Below, one piece after another: positions 7,917-17,735 of a stretch of 64,000 nucleotides of DNA. Origin of the DNA: Sphingomonas phyllosphaerae 5.2 (GTDB taxonomy: Bacteria > Pseudomonadota > Alphaproteobacteria > Sphingomonadales > Sphingomonadaceae); contig NZ_ATTI01000001.1 of assembly GCF_000419605.1 (NCBI RefSeq), positions 843,501-907,500 on the forward strand, read 5' to 3'. A program made the position numbers and the translations under genes. The stretch's first letter is position 1. Every line of letters starts with the position of its first letter. The notes under the pieces are model-generated. The model did not search any database, had not been told where the DNA came from, and was given only the letters and a program-made list of their open reading frames with translations.

Positions 7917-10900
7917 TTGATCATCGTTAAAGCGGTACTCGGAAGGCGTCGCTGCGCGCGTGCCGGTATGTCGTTGATGGCGGGGCTCGCCACCAGCATC
8001 AGCGTCCAAGCATGGGCGCAGGCCGAAATGCAGAGCATCTCGCCAAACACGTCGCAGGCGTCGGCACCCGCAAACGAGCAGAGCCAGCCTGGGGCGGGCG
8101 CGACAGATGATATCGATATTGTAGTCACTGGTCGCCGCGCCGCACTGGAAGCAGCGACCGAGCGGAAGCGCCGCAGCGAGACGATCGTCGACTCCGTCGT
8201 CGCCGACGATGCCGGAAAGCTCCCTGACAATTCGATCACGGAGGTCCTGCAGCGCGTTTCGGGCGTTTCGATCGTTCGCTTCGCCGCGCTTGGAGATCCC
8301 GATCACTTTTCGGTGCAGGGGTCGGGCGTTCAGGTTCGCGGACTCACCGGTGTCGCGTCACGCCTGAACGGCCGCGAGATCTTCAGTGCAAATAATGGCC
8401 GCGCGATTCTCTGGAGCGACGTGACGCCCGAGTTGATGGCGGCCGTCGACGTCTACAAGGCGTCCACCGCGGACTTGATTGAGGGCGGCACCGGTGGCCA
8501 GATCGACCTGCGCACGAAGATGCCGTTTGATTTCAACGGCAAGTTCCACGTCGCGGGCACCGGAGAGCTGAGCCTGGGGGATATGGCGAACAAGGCGGAT
8601 CCGATGGGGTCGGTCCTGGTAACGGACTCCTTCGACACGCCAATCGGCCGTATCGGTCTCCTGGCGGACGTCGCATACAGCCAGTTCAGCTCGTTGTCGC
8701 AGTTCATCCGGACCGAGCCCTACTTCAAGACCAACATCGGTGGAACCGATCGATACATCCCGGGCGGCTTCACTTATGGCGACGAAGCGTTCCGGTATCG
8801 CCGAAACGGCATCTACGGCGCGGCGCAATGGGCTCCTTCGGACTCGCTGACCTTCACGGCCAGCTTCTTCCAGTCCCGGTATAAGAGTCAGTCGAGCGAT
8901 TATGGTGCGCAGGTATCGTCGCAGACGCTGGCGGTGGATCCCGCGACCAGCAGCTTCGACGACAACGGCTTGCTACTCAAGACCACGTCGCTGTTCAATC
9001 GCGATACCGGCACGTTCCAGCCCGGTGGTCAAGTGACGAGCAGCGGCAACAAGGGTTTCGTGGAGAGCGACACGCGCACACGCGATTACTCGCTATCGTT
9101 CGCCTGGGCGCCTGCGGACGGCCCGCTGTCGATCAAAGGCGCAATCCAGCGGGTCGACTCACGCCAGATCTACGATCGTATCGATATCTTTCGCGAGGTT
9201 AGCTTCGGCCCGGCCTTCGGTATGGATCTGACCGGTGATCTGCCGCAGATTAGCGTTAATCCCGCCACGCAAGCGTCCTTCGCCGACCCGGCCAATTACT
9301 TCTGGTCGGCGTCAATGCCACACAACGAGCGCAACCGCGGGCGCCTCGACACGGCGCAGCTCGACGCAGAATACAAATTCGACGCCAGCTTCTTCCGTTC
9401 GGTGAAGGTCGGAGGCCGCTATGCCAAGCGCACGGAACGCGATCTTCAGAACGGCTACAACTGGACGGCGCTGGGCCGTGGCTGGAACGGCGATCCGCAA
9501 CTGACCTATGCCAATGCCGCGCCGGGCGATGTCGGCCAGCACGTATTCAAGGATTTCTTCCGGGGTGAGGCCACGTTGCCGGGCAATTTGATGTTCGCGA
9601 GCCAAAGCCTGGCCGACCGGTTTAATGAGGATCGAACCGGCCTAGTAGCACCGCCCCCCGCCGGCTTCTGCCCGGTTGGTACCGAGTCCAACTGCTCGGC
9701 GTCCGGGCCCTTGCCACGTAGCGGCTATGGCGGGCTCTCCGGTATTCGGCAGCCGGGCTTCATCCTCCCCGGCGATCAGGTCGACAATCGAACCGAGAAC
9801 ACCGCTGGCTACGCGCTGGTTCGTTTCGGTGCGGAGGGATCCGAGAAGGGGATATCGGGGAACGTCGGCGTACGCGTCGTGCACATCGCGAACGAGGGCA
9901 GCGGGTTCATTCAGCAGAATGGCAACACGTTCATCCTCGATGGTCAAACAGTGACGCTGGGATCGCAGTTCATCGGCCGTGGCGGCAAGGCCGACTTCAC
10001 GCGCGTGCTGCCGTCGATCAATCTGGTATTCGCGCCATCCGATAGGATCAAGGTGCGGGCGGGTTACAATATCACGCTGGACCTGCCGAGCTTCAACGCA
10101 CTGCGATCCTCTGGGTCGGTGGGTGTCGCCACCACGGCCAATCCGGTCGCGGGGCAGCCAGGCGTCTTCACGAACTTTACGGCGGAAACGGGCAATCCGT
10201 TGCTCCGGCCCACCATCTCTAACAATATTGACCTATCGCTTGAATATTACGGCGAGCGCGGTACGACGTTCCACATCGCGCCATTCTACAAGCGCCTTTC
10301 TGATCTCCCGATCTTTTCGCTGACGACCCGGCAGGTGCCGGTGGTGTTCGCGGATGGCCGGACTGACACCGTCAGCGCCGCGGCATCTGATTACATCAAT
10401 TCTCCAAAGGCCGCGACGATCAAGGGCGTCGAGGTGGGCGGTCGCTTCTTCCTCGACATGTTTCAGGGGCCGATCAGCGGCCTCGGCGTGGAAGCCAATT
10501 ACACCTTCATCGACAGCAAGAATCCCGGTGACGTGTACCGGGACATCAACGGCGTCATTCGCTCCGACGCGCCGCTGGTCGGCCTGTCGAAACACAATGC
10601 CAATGCCGCGCTGTTGTACGAACGCAATCCGTTCTCCCTGCGCATCGCCTATTCGTGGCGTTCGCGGTACCTGCAGTCGACCAACAGCAACGGCACCAAC
10701 CCGACCTATAACTATTTTGCGGCAGCGGGGACCGCGACGCCGATCCAGATTGCATTGCCCATCTACAGCGCCTCCTATGGCACACTTGACGCGGGGATCC
10801 GCTTCAAGGTGACAGAGAATTTCTCGTTCGGCGTCCAGGGTACGAACCTGACCGGGGCGACCGCGCGAACGCTGATGGGGGGCTATCCGGGTGGCGAACT

Positions 10901-10964
10901 GGTCGGTCGAAGCTGGTTCCAGAGCGACCGGCGCATCAGTACGGGGATCAATCTGTCATTCTGA
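7917..10964 (+). CDS. TonB-dependent outer-membrane receptor (Xanthomonas/Caulobacter type)
   Basis: About 1,015 residues from the TTG at 7917, chosen because AGGGGAGAGG lies just before it and a signal peptide follows (RRRCARAGMSLMAGLATS to AQA). ATG 7854 is an alternative. Segment IVVTGRRAALEAATERKR precedes the plug (DDAGKLPDNSITEVLQRVSG). A 22-strand barrel follows, ending in the family C-terminus INLSF with terminal Phe. This clade takes up plant oligosaccharides in sphingomonads, caulobacters and xanthomonads and often sits with tryptophan-halogenase-like genes, as it does here. It probably imports xyloglucan or arabinose-substituted oligosaccharides released by the GH74 and GH127 enzymes. 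The substrate is inferred from context. Confidence 0.9.
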   Translation: MIIVKAVLGRRRCARAGMSLMAGLATSISVQAWAQAEMQSISPNTSQASAPANEQSQPGAGATDDIDIVVTGRRAALEAATERKRRSETIVDSVVADDAGKLPDNSITEVLQRVSGVSIVRFAALGDPDHFSVQGSGVQVRGLTGVASRLNGREIFSANNGRAILWSDVTPELMAAVDVYKASTADLIEGGTGGQIDLRTKMPFDFNGKFHVAGTGELSLGDMANKADPMGSVLVTDSFDTPIGRIGLLADVAYSQFSSLSQFIRTEPYFKTNIGGTDRYIPGGFTYGDEAFRYRRNGIYGAAQWAPSDSLTFTASFFQSRYKSQSSDYGAQVSSQTLAVDPATSSFDDNGLLLKTTSLFNRDTGTFQPGGQVTSSGNKGFVESDTRTRDYSLSFAWAPADGPLSIKGAIQRVDSRQIYDRIDIFREVSFGPAFGMDLTGDLPQISVNPATQASFADPANYFWSASMPHNERNRGRLDTAQLDAEYKFDASFFRSVKVGGRYAKRTERDLQNGYNWTALGRGWNGDPQLTYANAAPGDVGQHVFKDFFRGEATLPGNLMFASQSLADRFNEDRTGLVAPPPAGFCPVGTESNCSASGPLPRSGYGGLSGIRQPGFILPGDQVDNRTENTAGYALVRFGAEGSEKGISGNVGVRVVHIANEGSGFIQQNGNTFILDGQTVTLGSQFIGRGGKADFTRVLPSINLVFAPSDRIKVRAGYNITLDLPSFNALRSSGSVGVATTANPVAGQPGVFTNFTAETGNPLLRPTISNNIDLSLEYYGERGTTFHIAPFYKRLSDLPIFSLTTRQVPVVFADGRTDTVSAAASDYINSPKAATIKGVEVGGRFFLDMFQGPISGLGVEANYTFIDSKNPGDVYRDINGVIRSDAPLVGLSKHNANAALLYERNPFSLRIAYSWRSRYLQSTNSNGTNPTYNYFAAAGTATPIQIALPIYSASYGTLDAGIRFKVTENFSFGVQGTNLTGATARTLMGGYPGGELVGRSWFQSDRRISTGINLSF

Positions 10965-11040
10965 CGAACAAAGGCTATCGCCGCTGCGATCGTGAGTTCG
11001 GTCGCGGCGGCAGCGTGCTCACGGGAGCTTGAGGGCGCGA

Positions 11041-12594
11041 ATGAAGAAGCAGATCCTCATTGTGGGCGGTGGCACGGCGGGATGGCTGACCGCCGGCTAT
11101 CTCGCCAAGCGATTGAGCGCCGACCTGCCCGGCGGGGTAGCGATCACACTGGTGGAATCGCACGACATCGGTGTTCTCGGGGTGGGAGAGGGGACTTTCC
11201 CGACGATCCGCCGGACGCTGGCCACGATCGGTATCGACGAAGCCGATCTTGTCCGTCGCTGCGGCGCGACCTTCAAGCAAGGCGCCAAGTTCGTGAACTG
11301 GCGTAACGTACCGGGTCAAGGCGTGACCGATCATTACTCGCATCCTTTCCAGGTCGCGGATGCCAGCGGCGGCTTCGAACTTTTGCCTTACTGGTTGCTG
11401 GGTGTCGGTGGTGCCGAGAATTGGGACGAAATATCCAATCCGCAGAAGAAAGCCGCCGACGCCTGGCGCGGACCCAAGCTGCCAAGTCACGACGATTACG
11501 TCGCTCCACTTAATTACGCCTTCCACTTCGACGCCATCGCGCTCGCCGGGCTGCTGCGCGAACAGGGCATCGCCAACGGCGTCGAACATCTGATCGATAC
11601 CGTCACGGAGGTCCGCCTTGATGAGGCCGGGGCGATCGCCAGCGTCCTGACAGAGCGGACCGGCGCATTGCACGCGGACCTTTACATCGACTGTACAGGA
11701 TTCAGGGCCGAACTGATCGGCAAGGCGATGAATATCCCATTTCGATCGTGCCGGGAGGTGCTGTTCTCCGACCGTGCGGTCGCCGCGCAGCTCCCCTATC
11801 CGGGAGAGCGGGACCCGATCGCATCTTATACCATTTCCACGGCGCAAAAAGCCGGCTGGACATGGGACATCGGTCTGGATCGCCGACGCGGCATCGGCCA
11901 TGTTTATTCCTCAGACCACATGGGCGACGAGGAGGCCGAGCGCGTGTTGCGCGACCATCTCGGCCCAGCGGGTGCCGGCGCCGAAGTTCGTCGGTTCAGG
12001 TTCGACGCGGGGTACCGCGAAACCAACTGGCACAAGAACTGCGTCGCGGTCGGTTTGTCGAGCGGCTTCTTTGAACCGCTGGAGGCTACCGGCATCGCCT
12101 TCGCCGAAGTGTCGGCCGGAATGATCGCCAACCTCTTTCCGTGGGGTGGCGACTACGAGACCTCCGCGCGTCAGTTCAACAGCAATCTGCGCCGTCGCTA
12201 CGAACGCGCGCTGGATTTCATCAAGCTGCATTATTGCATTTCGGAACGCCGCGACACGGATTTCTGGCGCGACAACGTCGCAGCGTCGTCGATCCCGGAC
12301 ACACTTCACGAAATGCTTGATCGCTGGCGTTATCGTTGGCCCAACGAACTCGACATCGATGCGCAGGTCGACATTTTCACGGAGCCAAGCTGGCAGTACG
12401 TGTTGTACGGCATGGGCTGGAAGACGGATCTCAGCGCCAAGGCAGGAGCGCTTCGCTACCACGAGGATGCGCGCCGTGCGTTCGCGGAGGTACGGCGCCA
12501 GGCGGATTATGCGATCGCGAACCTGCCATCGAACCGCGATCTGATCGAATATGCACGCACGCATCGGTTTGGACAGAAACGGGGCATGGCATGA
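11041..12594 (+). CDS. Tryptophan-halogenase-family flavoprotein, first of two
   Basis: 517 residues. The FAD-binding GGGTAGW is at residues ~8-14, and the active-site Lys sits in GATFKQG (Lys ~79, as in PrnA). FEPLEATGI carries the conserved Glu (~346). The usual WxWxIP motif, which keeps true halogenases from acting as monooxygenases, reads WTWDIG. ATG 11041 is preferred over the upstream TTG 11029. The stop overlaps the start of the second halogenase-like gene (ATGA). These proteins commonly flank TonB receptors in sphingomonads and their true reaction there is unknown. With the altered motif I would not assume halogenation. Confidence 0.85.
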   Translation: MKKQILIVGGGTAGWLTAGYLAKRLSADLPGGVAITLVESHDIGVLGVGEGTFPTIRRTLATIGIDEADLVRRCGATFKQGAKFVNWRNVPGQGVTDHYSHPFQVADASGGFELLPYWLLGVGGAENWDEISNPQKKAADAWRGPKLPSHDDYVAPLNYAFHFDAIALAGLLREQGIANGVEHLIDTVTEVRLDEAGAIASVLTERTGALHADLYIDCTGFRAELIGKAMNIPFRSCREVLFSDRAVAAQLPYPGERDPIASYTISTAQKAGWTWDIGLDRRRGIGHVYSSDHMGDEEAERVLRDHLGPAGAGAEVRRFRFDAGYRETNWHKNCVAVGLSSGFFEPLEATGIAFAEVSAGMIANLFPWGGDYETSARQFNSNLRRRYERALDFIKLHYCISERRDTDFWRDNVAASSIPDTLHEMLDRWRYRWPNELDIDAQVDIFTEPSWQYVLYGMGWKTDLSAKAGALRYHEDARRAFAEVRRQADYAIANLPSNRDLIEYARTHRFGQKRGMA

Positions 12595-14129
12595 GCGCGA
12601 GCTTACCTCCGCCGATCCGAGAGGTCGTCATTGTTGGTGGAGGGACCGCGGGGTGGATGGCTGCGGCCGCGCTGTCTCGCCTGATTGCGGCCGGGGTATC
12701 GATCACGCTGGTGGAGTCCGAGGACATCGGCACCGTCGGGGTCGGAGAGGCTACCATTCCGTCGCTGCATGACTTCAACCGACTGCTCGGCATCGATGAA
12801 GACGAATTCATGCGTGCAACGGGTGCGACGTTCAAGCTTGGCATCGAATTCGTTGACTGGGGGCGGATCGGTGATCGTTACATGCACCCGTTCGGCACGC
12901 ATGGACGCGATGTCGACGGAGTGAAGTTCCATCAACTATGGCTCCGGCAATCGCGCATGGCCGGGACGACCGCCGGCGTCGGGCGACTGGCCGATTACAG
13001 CCTGTCCGCCGTGGCGGCGCATGCCGGCCGCTTTACCCGGCCGACGGGCAATCCGGCTGCAGTGCTCTCGTCGCTTGGCTACGCCTTTCATTTCGATGCC
13101 GGACTCTATGGACGATATCTTCGGCAGATCGCAGAAAGAGCGGGTGTCATCCGGATGGAGGGTCGGATCACCAATGTCGACCGCTCGTCCGAAACCGGTC
13201 ACATCGCCGCGGTGCGATTGAACGACGGGCGTCGGGTCGGCGGCGAGTTGTTCGTAGATTGCAGCGGCTTCCGCTCGCTACTACTCGGAGACGCGTTGGG
13301 CGTCGGCTTCGAGAGTTGGCAACATTGGCTGCCGTGCGACCGCGCGCTGGCGATCCCGAGCGCCCATGAGGGTGCTATGATGCCGTACACGCGGGCGACG
13401 GCCGATAGTGCGGGCTGGCGGTGGCGCATTCCGCTTCAGCACCGCATCGGCAACGGGCACGTCTACGCGAGCGCGTTCTGCGACGAGGGACGCGCACACG
13501 ACGAGCTGCTGCGAGGGCTGGACGGCGTGGCGCTTGCCGATGTGCGCGAACTCCGGTTCGTCGCTGGCGTCCGGCAGCGGCTGTGGGATGGCAATTGCGT
13601 CGCCCTTGGGCTGGCCGGCGGATTTTTGGAACCCCTGGAATCGACGAGCATCCATCTTGTGCAGTCCGGCATCGCCCGGCTGCTGAGCCTTTTTCCGGAC
13701 ACCAGCTTCGCGAACGCCGAACGCGACGAGTACAATCGGCTGCTGCGTCTCGAGTATGAGCAGATCCGCGACTTCATCATCCTGCATTACAAGGCTACGA
13801 CGCGGGACGACTCCCCGTTCTGGAATCACTGCCGCGCGATGGTCGTTCCTGCCACTTTGTCCCGAAAGCTCGCGTTGTGGCGGAGCAAGGCTCGAGTAAT
13901 CCGGGATCAGGGTGGTCTGTTCACCGAGGACAGCTGGATCGCGGTACTCGCCGGACAGGAGGCGCACCCCGTGTCCTACGATCCCCTGGTCGACACCCTG
14001 CCGCTCGACGAAAGCATGCGCTTCTTGCAGCATCTTCGCGACATGATTGCCAAGACGGCTGCCGCCATGCCGCGACATGAGGATTTCATAGCGCGGCATT
14101 GCCGCGCCGGACAGGCGGAAGCCGCGTGA
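12591..14129 (+). CDS. Tryptophan-halogenase-family flavoprotein, second of two
   Basis: 512 residues. GGGTAGWMAAAAL is the FAD-binding fingerprint near the N-terminus, GATFKLGIEF carries the catalytic Lys (~82), WRWRIP is a canonical WxWxIP motif, and FLEPLESTSIH holds the Glu region. All residues expected of a flavin-dependent halogenase are therefore present, unlike in its upstream neighbour. It starts inside the previous stop (ATGA) and its own stop overlaps the GTG of the GH74 gene (GTGA), giving a tightly coupled three-gene unit. A flavin reductase partner is not visible nearby. Confidence 0.87.
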   Translation: MSASLPPPIREVVIVGGGTAGWMAAAALSRLIAAGVSITLVESEDIGTVGVGEATIPSLHDFNRLLGIDEDEFMRATGATFKLGIEFVDWGRIGDRYMHPFGTHGRDVDGVKFHQLWLRQSRMAGTTAGVGRLADYSLSAVAAHAGRFTRPTGNPAAVLSSLGYAFHFDAGLYGRYLRQIAERAGVIRMEGRITNVDRSSETGHIAAVRLNDGRRVGGELFVDCSGFRSLLLGDALGVGFESWQHWLPCDRALAIPSAHEGAMMPYTRATADSAGWRWRIPLQHRIGNGHVYASAFCDEGRAHDELLRGLDGVALADVRELRFVAGVRQRLWDGNCVALGLAGGFLEPLESTSIHLVQSGIARLLSLFPDTSFANAERDEYNRLLRLEYEQIRDFIILHYKATTRDDSPFWNHCRAMVVPATLSRKLALWRSKARVIRDQGGLFTEDSWIAVLAGQEAHPVSYDPLVDTLPLDESMRFLQHLRDMIAKTAAAMPRHEDFIARHCRAGQAEAA

Positions 14130-16339
14130 TCAGGCAGCTTGCGTTAGTGGTTGCGAGCGCGCTGGCCTTGATGTCGAGCGGTTCGACCGGAACGTCGAGC
14201 TCCAATCCCGCGGTTGCGCCTTATGTGTGGCGTAACGTGACGGTGGGGGGGGGAGGGTACGCTCCCAATATCGTTTTCAGCCAGGCCGAGCGCGGGCTAG
14301 CCTATCTCCGCACCGACATGGGCGGGGCGTATAGATGGGATGCGCGGAGCAGGCGGTGGATCCCGTTGCAGGACGATCAGGCGGTCTCCAGCTACATGGG
14401 GATCGAGAGTATCGCGCCGGACCCGGTTGATGCGAATATCGTCTATCTCGCGGCGGGAATGAACGCCGACCAGCCGGCGGCAATCCTGCGATCCGCGGAT
14501 CGGGGGAATACGTGGCGTGTCACGCCGGTGCCGTTCGGCATGGGCGGCAACGAAGCCGGCCGCGGGCTCGGCGAGCGTCTGGCGATCGATCCCAACGACA
14601 CACGCCGATTGTTCTTCGGCTCTCGCCACGACGGCTTGTGGCGGAGCGACGACGCCGGGGCGACCTGGAGCAAGGTGGCGCGTTTTCCGGTCATCGGGCT
14701 GGGTCGACCTGCGCCGCGGACCAGCCACGGCGGCGTGTCCTTCGTGGTGTTCGATCCCAACAGCGGGAAGCCCGGTGCCGGATCGCAGCGGATCTGGGCT
14801 GGTGTTGCCGATCCGGGCGCAGCACCGCTGTTTCGCTCTGACGACGGTGGCGCGACGTGGGTCAGGGCGCCAGCTCCGCGCCTGTTCGCAGCCAAGGGTG
14901 TGACCGACAGACGTGGCGTATTATGGGTCGGCTTTGCTAGCGGGATCGGGCCATCTGACGCGAACACCGGGGCAGTGTGGCGCTATGGTCCGGATGGCCG
15001 AGGCCGGGATGTGACGCCCGCAGCGTGGCGAGAAAGCGCCGAAGGCGGTTTCCTAGGTGTGGCGGCCGCCGCTTCCGCCCCGGGAACAGTCGCGGTGACG
15101 ACGATCGATCGATACAAGGCGGGTGACACGCTCTGGCTTTCCCGTGACGACGGGACGAATTGGGAAGATGTCGGCACGCGCAGCCAGCGCGACGTATCGG
15201 CGACGCCGTTTCTGTTGCATGAGGGCAGGGGCGCCGACTTCGGGCACTGGATTTCCGGGCTCGCAATCGATCCCTTCGATGAGCGGCACCTTGCATACAC
15301 TACCGGCGCGACGGTCTACGCTACAAACAACATGCGGCCGGCGGGCCGCGTCGATTGGACACCGTGGACGATCGGTATCGAGCAGACCGCCGTCATCACG
15401 CTGATCTCGCCAAGCGCTGGTGCGCCCATCGTGTCCGGCTTCGGCGACCTGTCCGGTTTCGTGCACCGCAATCTGGACCGCTCGCCGGCGCCCAGCTTTA
15501 TCGACCCTTACCTCTCGAACACGAACACGCTCGATTATGCCGGCCGCGTACCGTCTGTCATCGTCCGCAGCGGTAGCCTCTATGCCGATCGCCCACGGAC
15601 CGCGACATTGGGGCGATCAGACGATGGGGGCCGGACGTGGCGCCCGTTGCGCGTTCCGCCGCTGGGGAATCCTCCGACACGCGACGATCTGACCGGGGCA
15701 GCAGCGATCACCGTGTCCGCCGATGGATCCGCAATGATCGTGGCGACGCTTATCCCGCACGTCACGCGCGATGGCGGCCGAACTTGGTATCCGATCCGTG
15801 GCTTGCCAGGACGGACGCGAGCGGTGGGGGACAAGGTTGACCCCGCGCTTTTCTATGCGGTCGATATCGAGAGCAACAGGTTGCTGATGTCGCGCGACGC
15901 CGGCAGCAGCTTTGCGGCCATACCGGCTAGCGGATTGCCGGAGACGTTGAAGCCCGCCGGTCGGCAGGGGCGGGAAGCACAAAGCGCTCTGACGGCCGCG
16001 CCGGATCGTTCCGGCGAATTGTGGCTCCAGGCGGGCCAGCAGCTTTTCCACAGCATTGATGGGGGACTGCACTTCGTCTTGGCGAGTGGCTCGCTGGACG
16101 TCGAACTATATGGGTTAGGCAAGGACTCGGTGTTTGCGATCGGAACGCTCGGCGGGCTACGGGCAATTTGGCGATCGTCGGATATGGGCCGATCGTGGAA
16201 GCGCATCGACGATGATCAGCATCGCTGGGGAGGGCGATACCGGGTGATCTCCGGCGATCCACGCCGGCCGGGGCGCGTCTATGTCGGGACTGACGGGCGT
16301 GGGCTCTTCTATGGCGATCCCGTGCCCGCCACGCGGTGA
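14126..16339 (+). CDS. Exported GH74 xyloglucanase
   Basis: 737 residues from GTG 14126, with a Sec signal (IRQLALVVASALALMSSG). The tandem seven-bladed propellers of GH74 are evident from repeated Asp-box-like stretches (SADRGNTW, SDDAGATW, SDDGGATW, SRDDGTNW, SDDGGRTW, TRDGGRTW). The catalytic Asp pair is recognisable: LRTDMGGAYRWD (Asp ~62) and SGFGDLSGF (Asp ~439), matching the base and acid of Clostridium thermocellum Xgh74A. No carbohydrate-binding module is attached. It cleaves the beta-1,4-glucan backbone of xyloglucan outside the inner membrane and feeds oligosaccharides to the TonB receptor encoded just upstream. Confidence 0.88.
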   Translation: MIRQLALVVASALALMSSGSTGTSSSNPAVAPYVWRNVTVGGGGYAPNIVFSQAERGLAYLRTDMGGAYRWDARSRRWIPLQDDQAVSSYMGIESIAPDPVDANIVYLAAGMNADQPAAILRSADRGNTWRVTPVPFGMGGNEAGRGLGERLAIDPNDTRRLFFGSRHDGLWRSDDAGATWSKVARFPVIGLGRPAPRTSHGGVSFVVFDPNSGKPGAGSQRIWAGVADPGAAPLFRSDDGGATWVRAPAPRLFAAKGVTDRRGVLWVGFASGIGPSDANTGAVWRYGPDGRGRDVTPAAWRESAEGGFLGVAAAASAPGTVAVTTIDRYKAGDTLWLSRDDGTNWEDVGTRSQRDVSATPFLLHEGRGADFGHWISGLAIDPFDERHLAYTTGATVYATNNMRPAGRVDWTPWTIGIEQTAVITLISPSAGAPIVSGFGDLSGFVHRNLDRSPAPSFIDPYLSNTNTLDYAGRVPSVIVRSGSLYADRPRTATLGRSDDGGRTWRPLRVPPLGNPPTRDDLTGAAAITVSADGSAMIVATLIPHVTRDGGRTWYPIRGLPGRTRAVGDKVDPALFYAVDIESNRLLMSRDAGSSFAAIPASGLPETLKPAGRQGREAQSALTAAPDRSGELWLQAGQQLFHSIDGGLHFVLASGSLDVELYGLGKDSVFAIGTLGGLRAIWRSSDMGRSWKRIDDDQHRWGGRYRVISGDPRRPGRVYVGTDGRGLFYGDPVPATR

Positions 16340-16348
16340 CCTCACCGC
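16333..16348 (+). repeat. Perfect hairpin across the GH74 stop codon
   Basis: GCGGTGA (16333-16339) and TCACCGC (16342-16348) are separated by two bases, and the TGA stop lies in the first arm. There is no T-run. It could attenuate read-through before the IS6 copy or be a chance palindrome. Confidence 0.35.
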
Positions 16349-16366
16349 ACCGCTAACTCGAGCAGC

Positions 16367-17206
16367 GGCACCGTCAAACCAAACGTACCTGCTGTTAATC
16401 GGGTGAGGGTGGGGTAGGGCGGGAGCATGCCCCGCCCTCGCAAGCCAGCCAGTCCGTTTCGCTACTTCAACTCGTCGCCTGAGGTGATCCGGCTGGTGGT
16501 GCTGATGTACGTTCGGTTTCCGCTTAGCCTGCGGAACGTGGAAGACCTGCTGTTCGAGCGCGGTATCGACATCTGCCACGAGACGGTCAGGCTGTGGTGG
16601 AACAGGTTTGGACCGCTGTTCGCCGGAGACATCCGCCGGCAGCGGGTAAGCCGGATGCGCGGCTTTCGTCATTGGCGCTGGCACCTGGACGAGATGTACG
16701 TGAAGCTGAATGGCGAGATGGTCTACCTCTGGCGAGCCGTCGATCACGAGGGCGAGGTGCTGGAAAGCTACGTCACCCGCACCCGCGACAAGGCTGCGGC
16801 GCTTGCCTTCATGAAGAAGGCGCTGAAGCGCCACGGCTCACCCGATGCGATCACCACCGATGGTCTGCGCAGCTATCGTGCTGCAATGAACGAACTGGGC
16901 AACGCCGAGAAGCAGGAGGTGGGGCGCTGGGCGAACAACAGGGTCGAGAACTCGCACCTACCTTTGCGACGAAGAGAACGAGCGATGCTGCGGTTCAGGC
17001 AGATGAAGACGCTGCAAAAGTTCGCCTCCGTGCACGCCAACGTCCACAATCACTTCAGCCTGGAACGCCACCTCATCGATCGACAGACCTATCGGGAACG
17101 ACGCTCCGCCGCACTGGCGGAGTGGCAGGCGCTCGTCAGCTGAACGTCGCCGTCAAAGACCAAGGTGCATCGTGTGGAGACGGGTTCGCATTAGACTGAC
17201 AGCACC
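16367..17206 (+). mobile_element. Complete IS6-family insertion sequence
   Basis: The element spans 840 bp. The left end GGCACCGTCAAACC starts at 16367. The right end is an imperfect inverted match (TGACAGCACC, ending 17206). It encodes one intact transposase. I could not identify a convincing target duplication, and the right boundary is less certain than the left because another IS6 end-like sequence (CCGTCAAAGACC) occurs at ~17150. Confidence 0.75.
16427..17143 (+). CDS. IS6-family transposase (DDE, intact)
   Basis: 238 residues, the normal length for this family. An N-terminal helix-turn-helix region (FPLSLRNVEDLLFERGIDIC) precedes the DDE core: Asp in WHLDEMYVK, Asp in AITTDGLRSY and Glu in NRVENSH, followed by the conserved Arg/Lys turn (RRRERAM). 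All three catalytic acids are present, so it should be active. It could act in trans on the truncated copy and the MITE-like elements, whose ends resemble its own. Confidence 0.95.
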   Translation: MPRPRKPASPFRYFNSSPEVIRLVVLMYVRFPLSLRNVEDLLFERGIDICHETVRLWWNRFGPLFAGDIRRQRVSRMRGFRHWRWHLDEMYVKLNGEMVYLWRAVDHEGEVLESYVTRTRDKAAALAFMKKALKRHGSPDAITTDGLRSYRAAMNELGNAEKQEVGRWANNRVENSHLPLRRRERAMLRFRQMKTLQKFASVHANVHNHFSLERHLIDRQTYRERRSAALAEWQALVS

Positions 17207-17256
17207 CTGGTGAGCGTTCTTGCGGCCTTATGAGATCGACACGGAGAGCAGACGCT

Positions 17257-17400
17257 CAGGAGGTCGGTCGTTGGGCCAACAACCGTGTCGATAACAACGA
17301 TCTATCGTTCCTACGACGGGAGCGTGCCATGCTGCGGTTCAGGCGGATGAAGACGTTACAGAAGTTCGCTTCCGTTGCTAGGCCTTCATGGCACGAATGA
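17257..17400 (+). pseudogene. C-terminal fragment of a second, diverged IS6 transposase
   Basis: The translation reads QEVGRWANNRVDNNDL, then RRERAMLRFRRMKTLQKFAS, and stops at 17400. It is clearly homologous to the end of the neighbouring intact transposase but diverged, and the catalytic Glu is replaced by Asp (RVDNN). The N-terminal three quarters are missing. It marks an older IS6 insertion at the left border of the defence island. Confidence 0.8.
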
Positions 17401-17735
17401 GTGCGGAAGGCGGTAATGCGACCATGCTGCACACGCCGGACGAGGGTCTGCGCGGCAACAGCCACAGATGATGCAGGATCGCAACAATCTGCAGATCGCA
17501 GACCTGATGATCAAGTGGCTCATAAGCAAAGCCCTTCGACCTGCTCCGCGTCGGAGGTGACCGCGATCCAAGACGCGCTGGCTCGGCACGCGACCGCAAC
17601 GTAAGCGTCAGGCAGCCCCAACCGAGCCTCGAAAATACAGCAGCCAGTCGACGGCGCCGGAAACGGCGCGTCTGGGTCAGAGGTGCAATTGCAGCCGTGT
17701 GATCACCTGCCCGGTTCCTACTCCGCCGATCACGG
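17401..17735 (+). other. Gene-free stretch at the left border of the island
   Basis: I see no supportable gene, RNA or repeat here. Short frames on both strands have no recognisable content. It probably represents scar sequence between the IS6 debris and the HAD gene. Confidence 0.4.

Noticed and set aside
12336..12590. Upstream extension of the second halogenase frame
   Set aside because: It overlaps the conserved end of the first halogenase; the GGGTAGW fingerprint fits a start at 12591 in an ATGA overlap.
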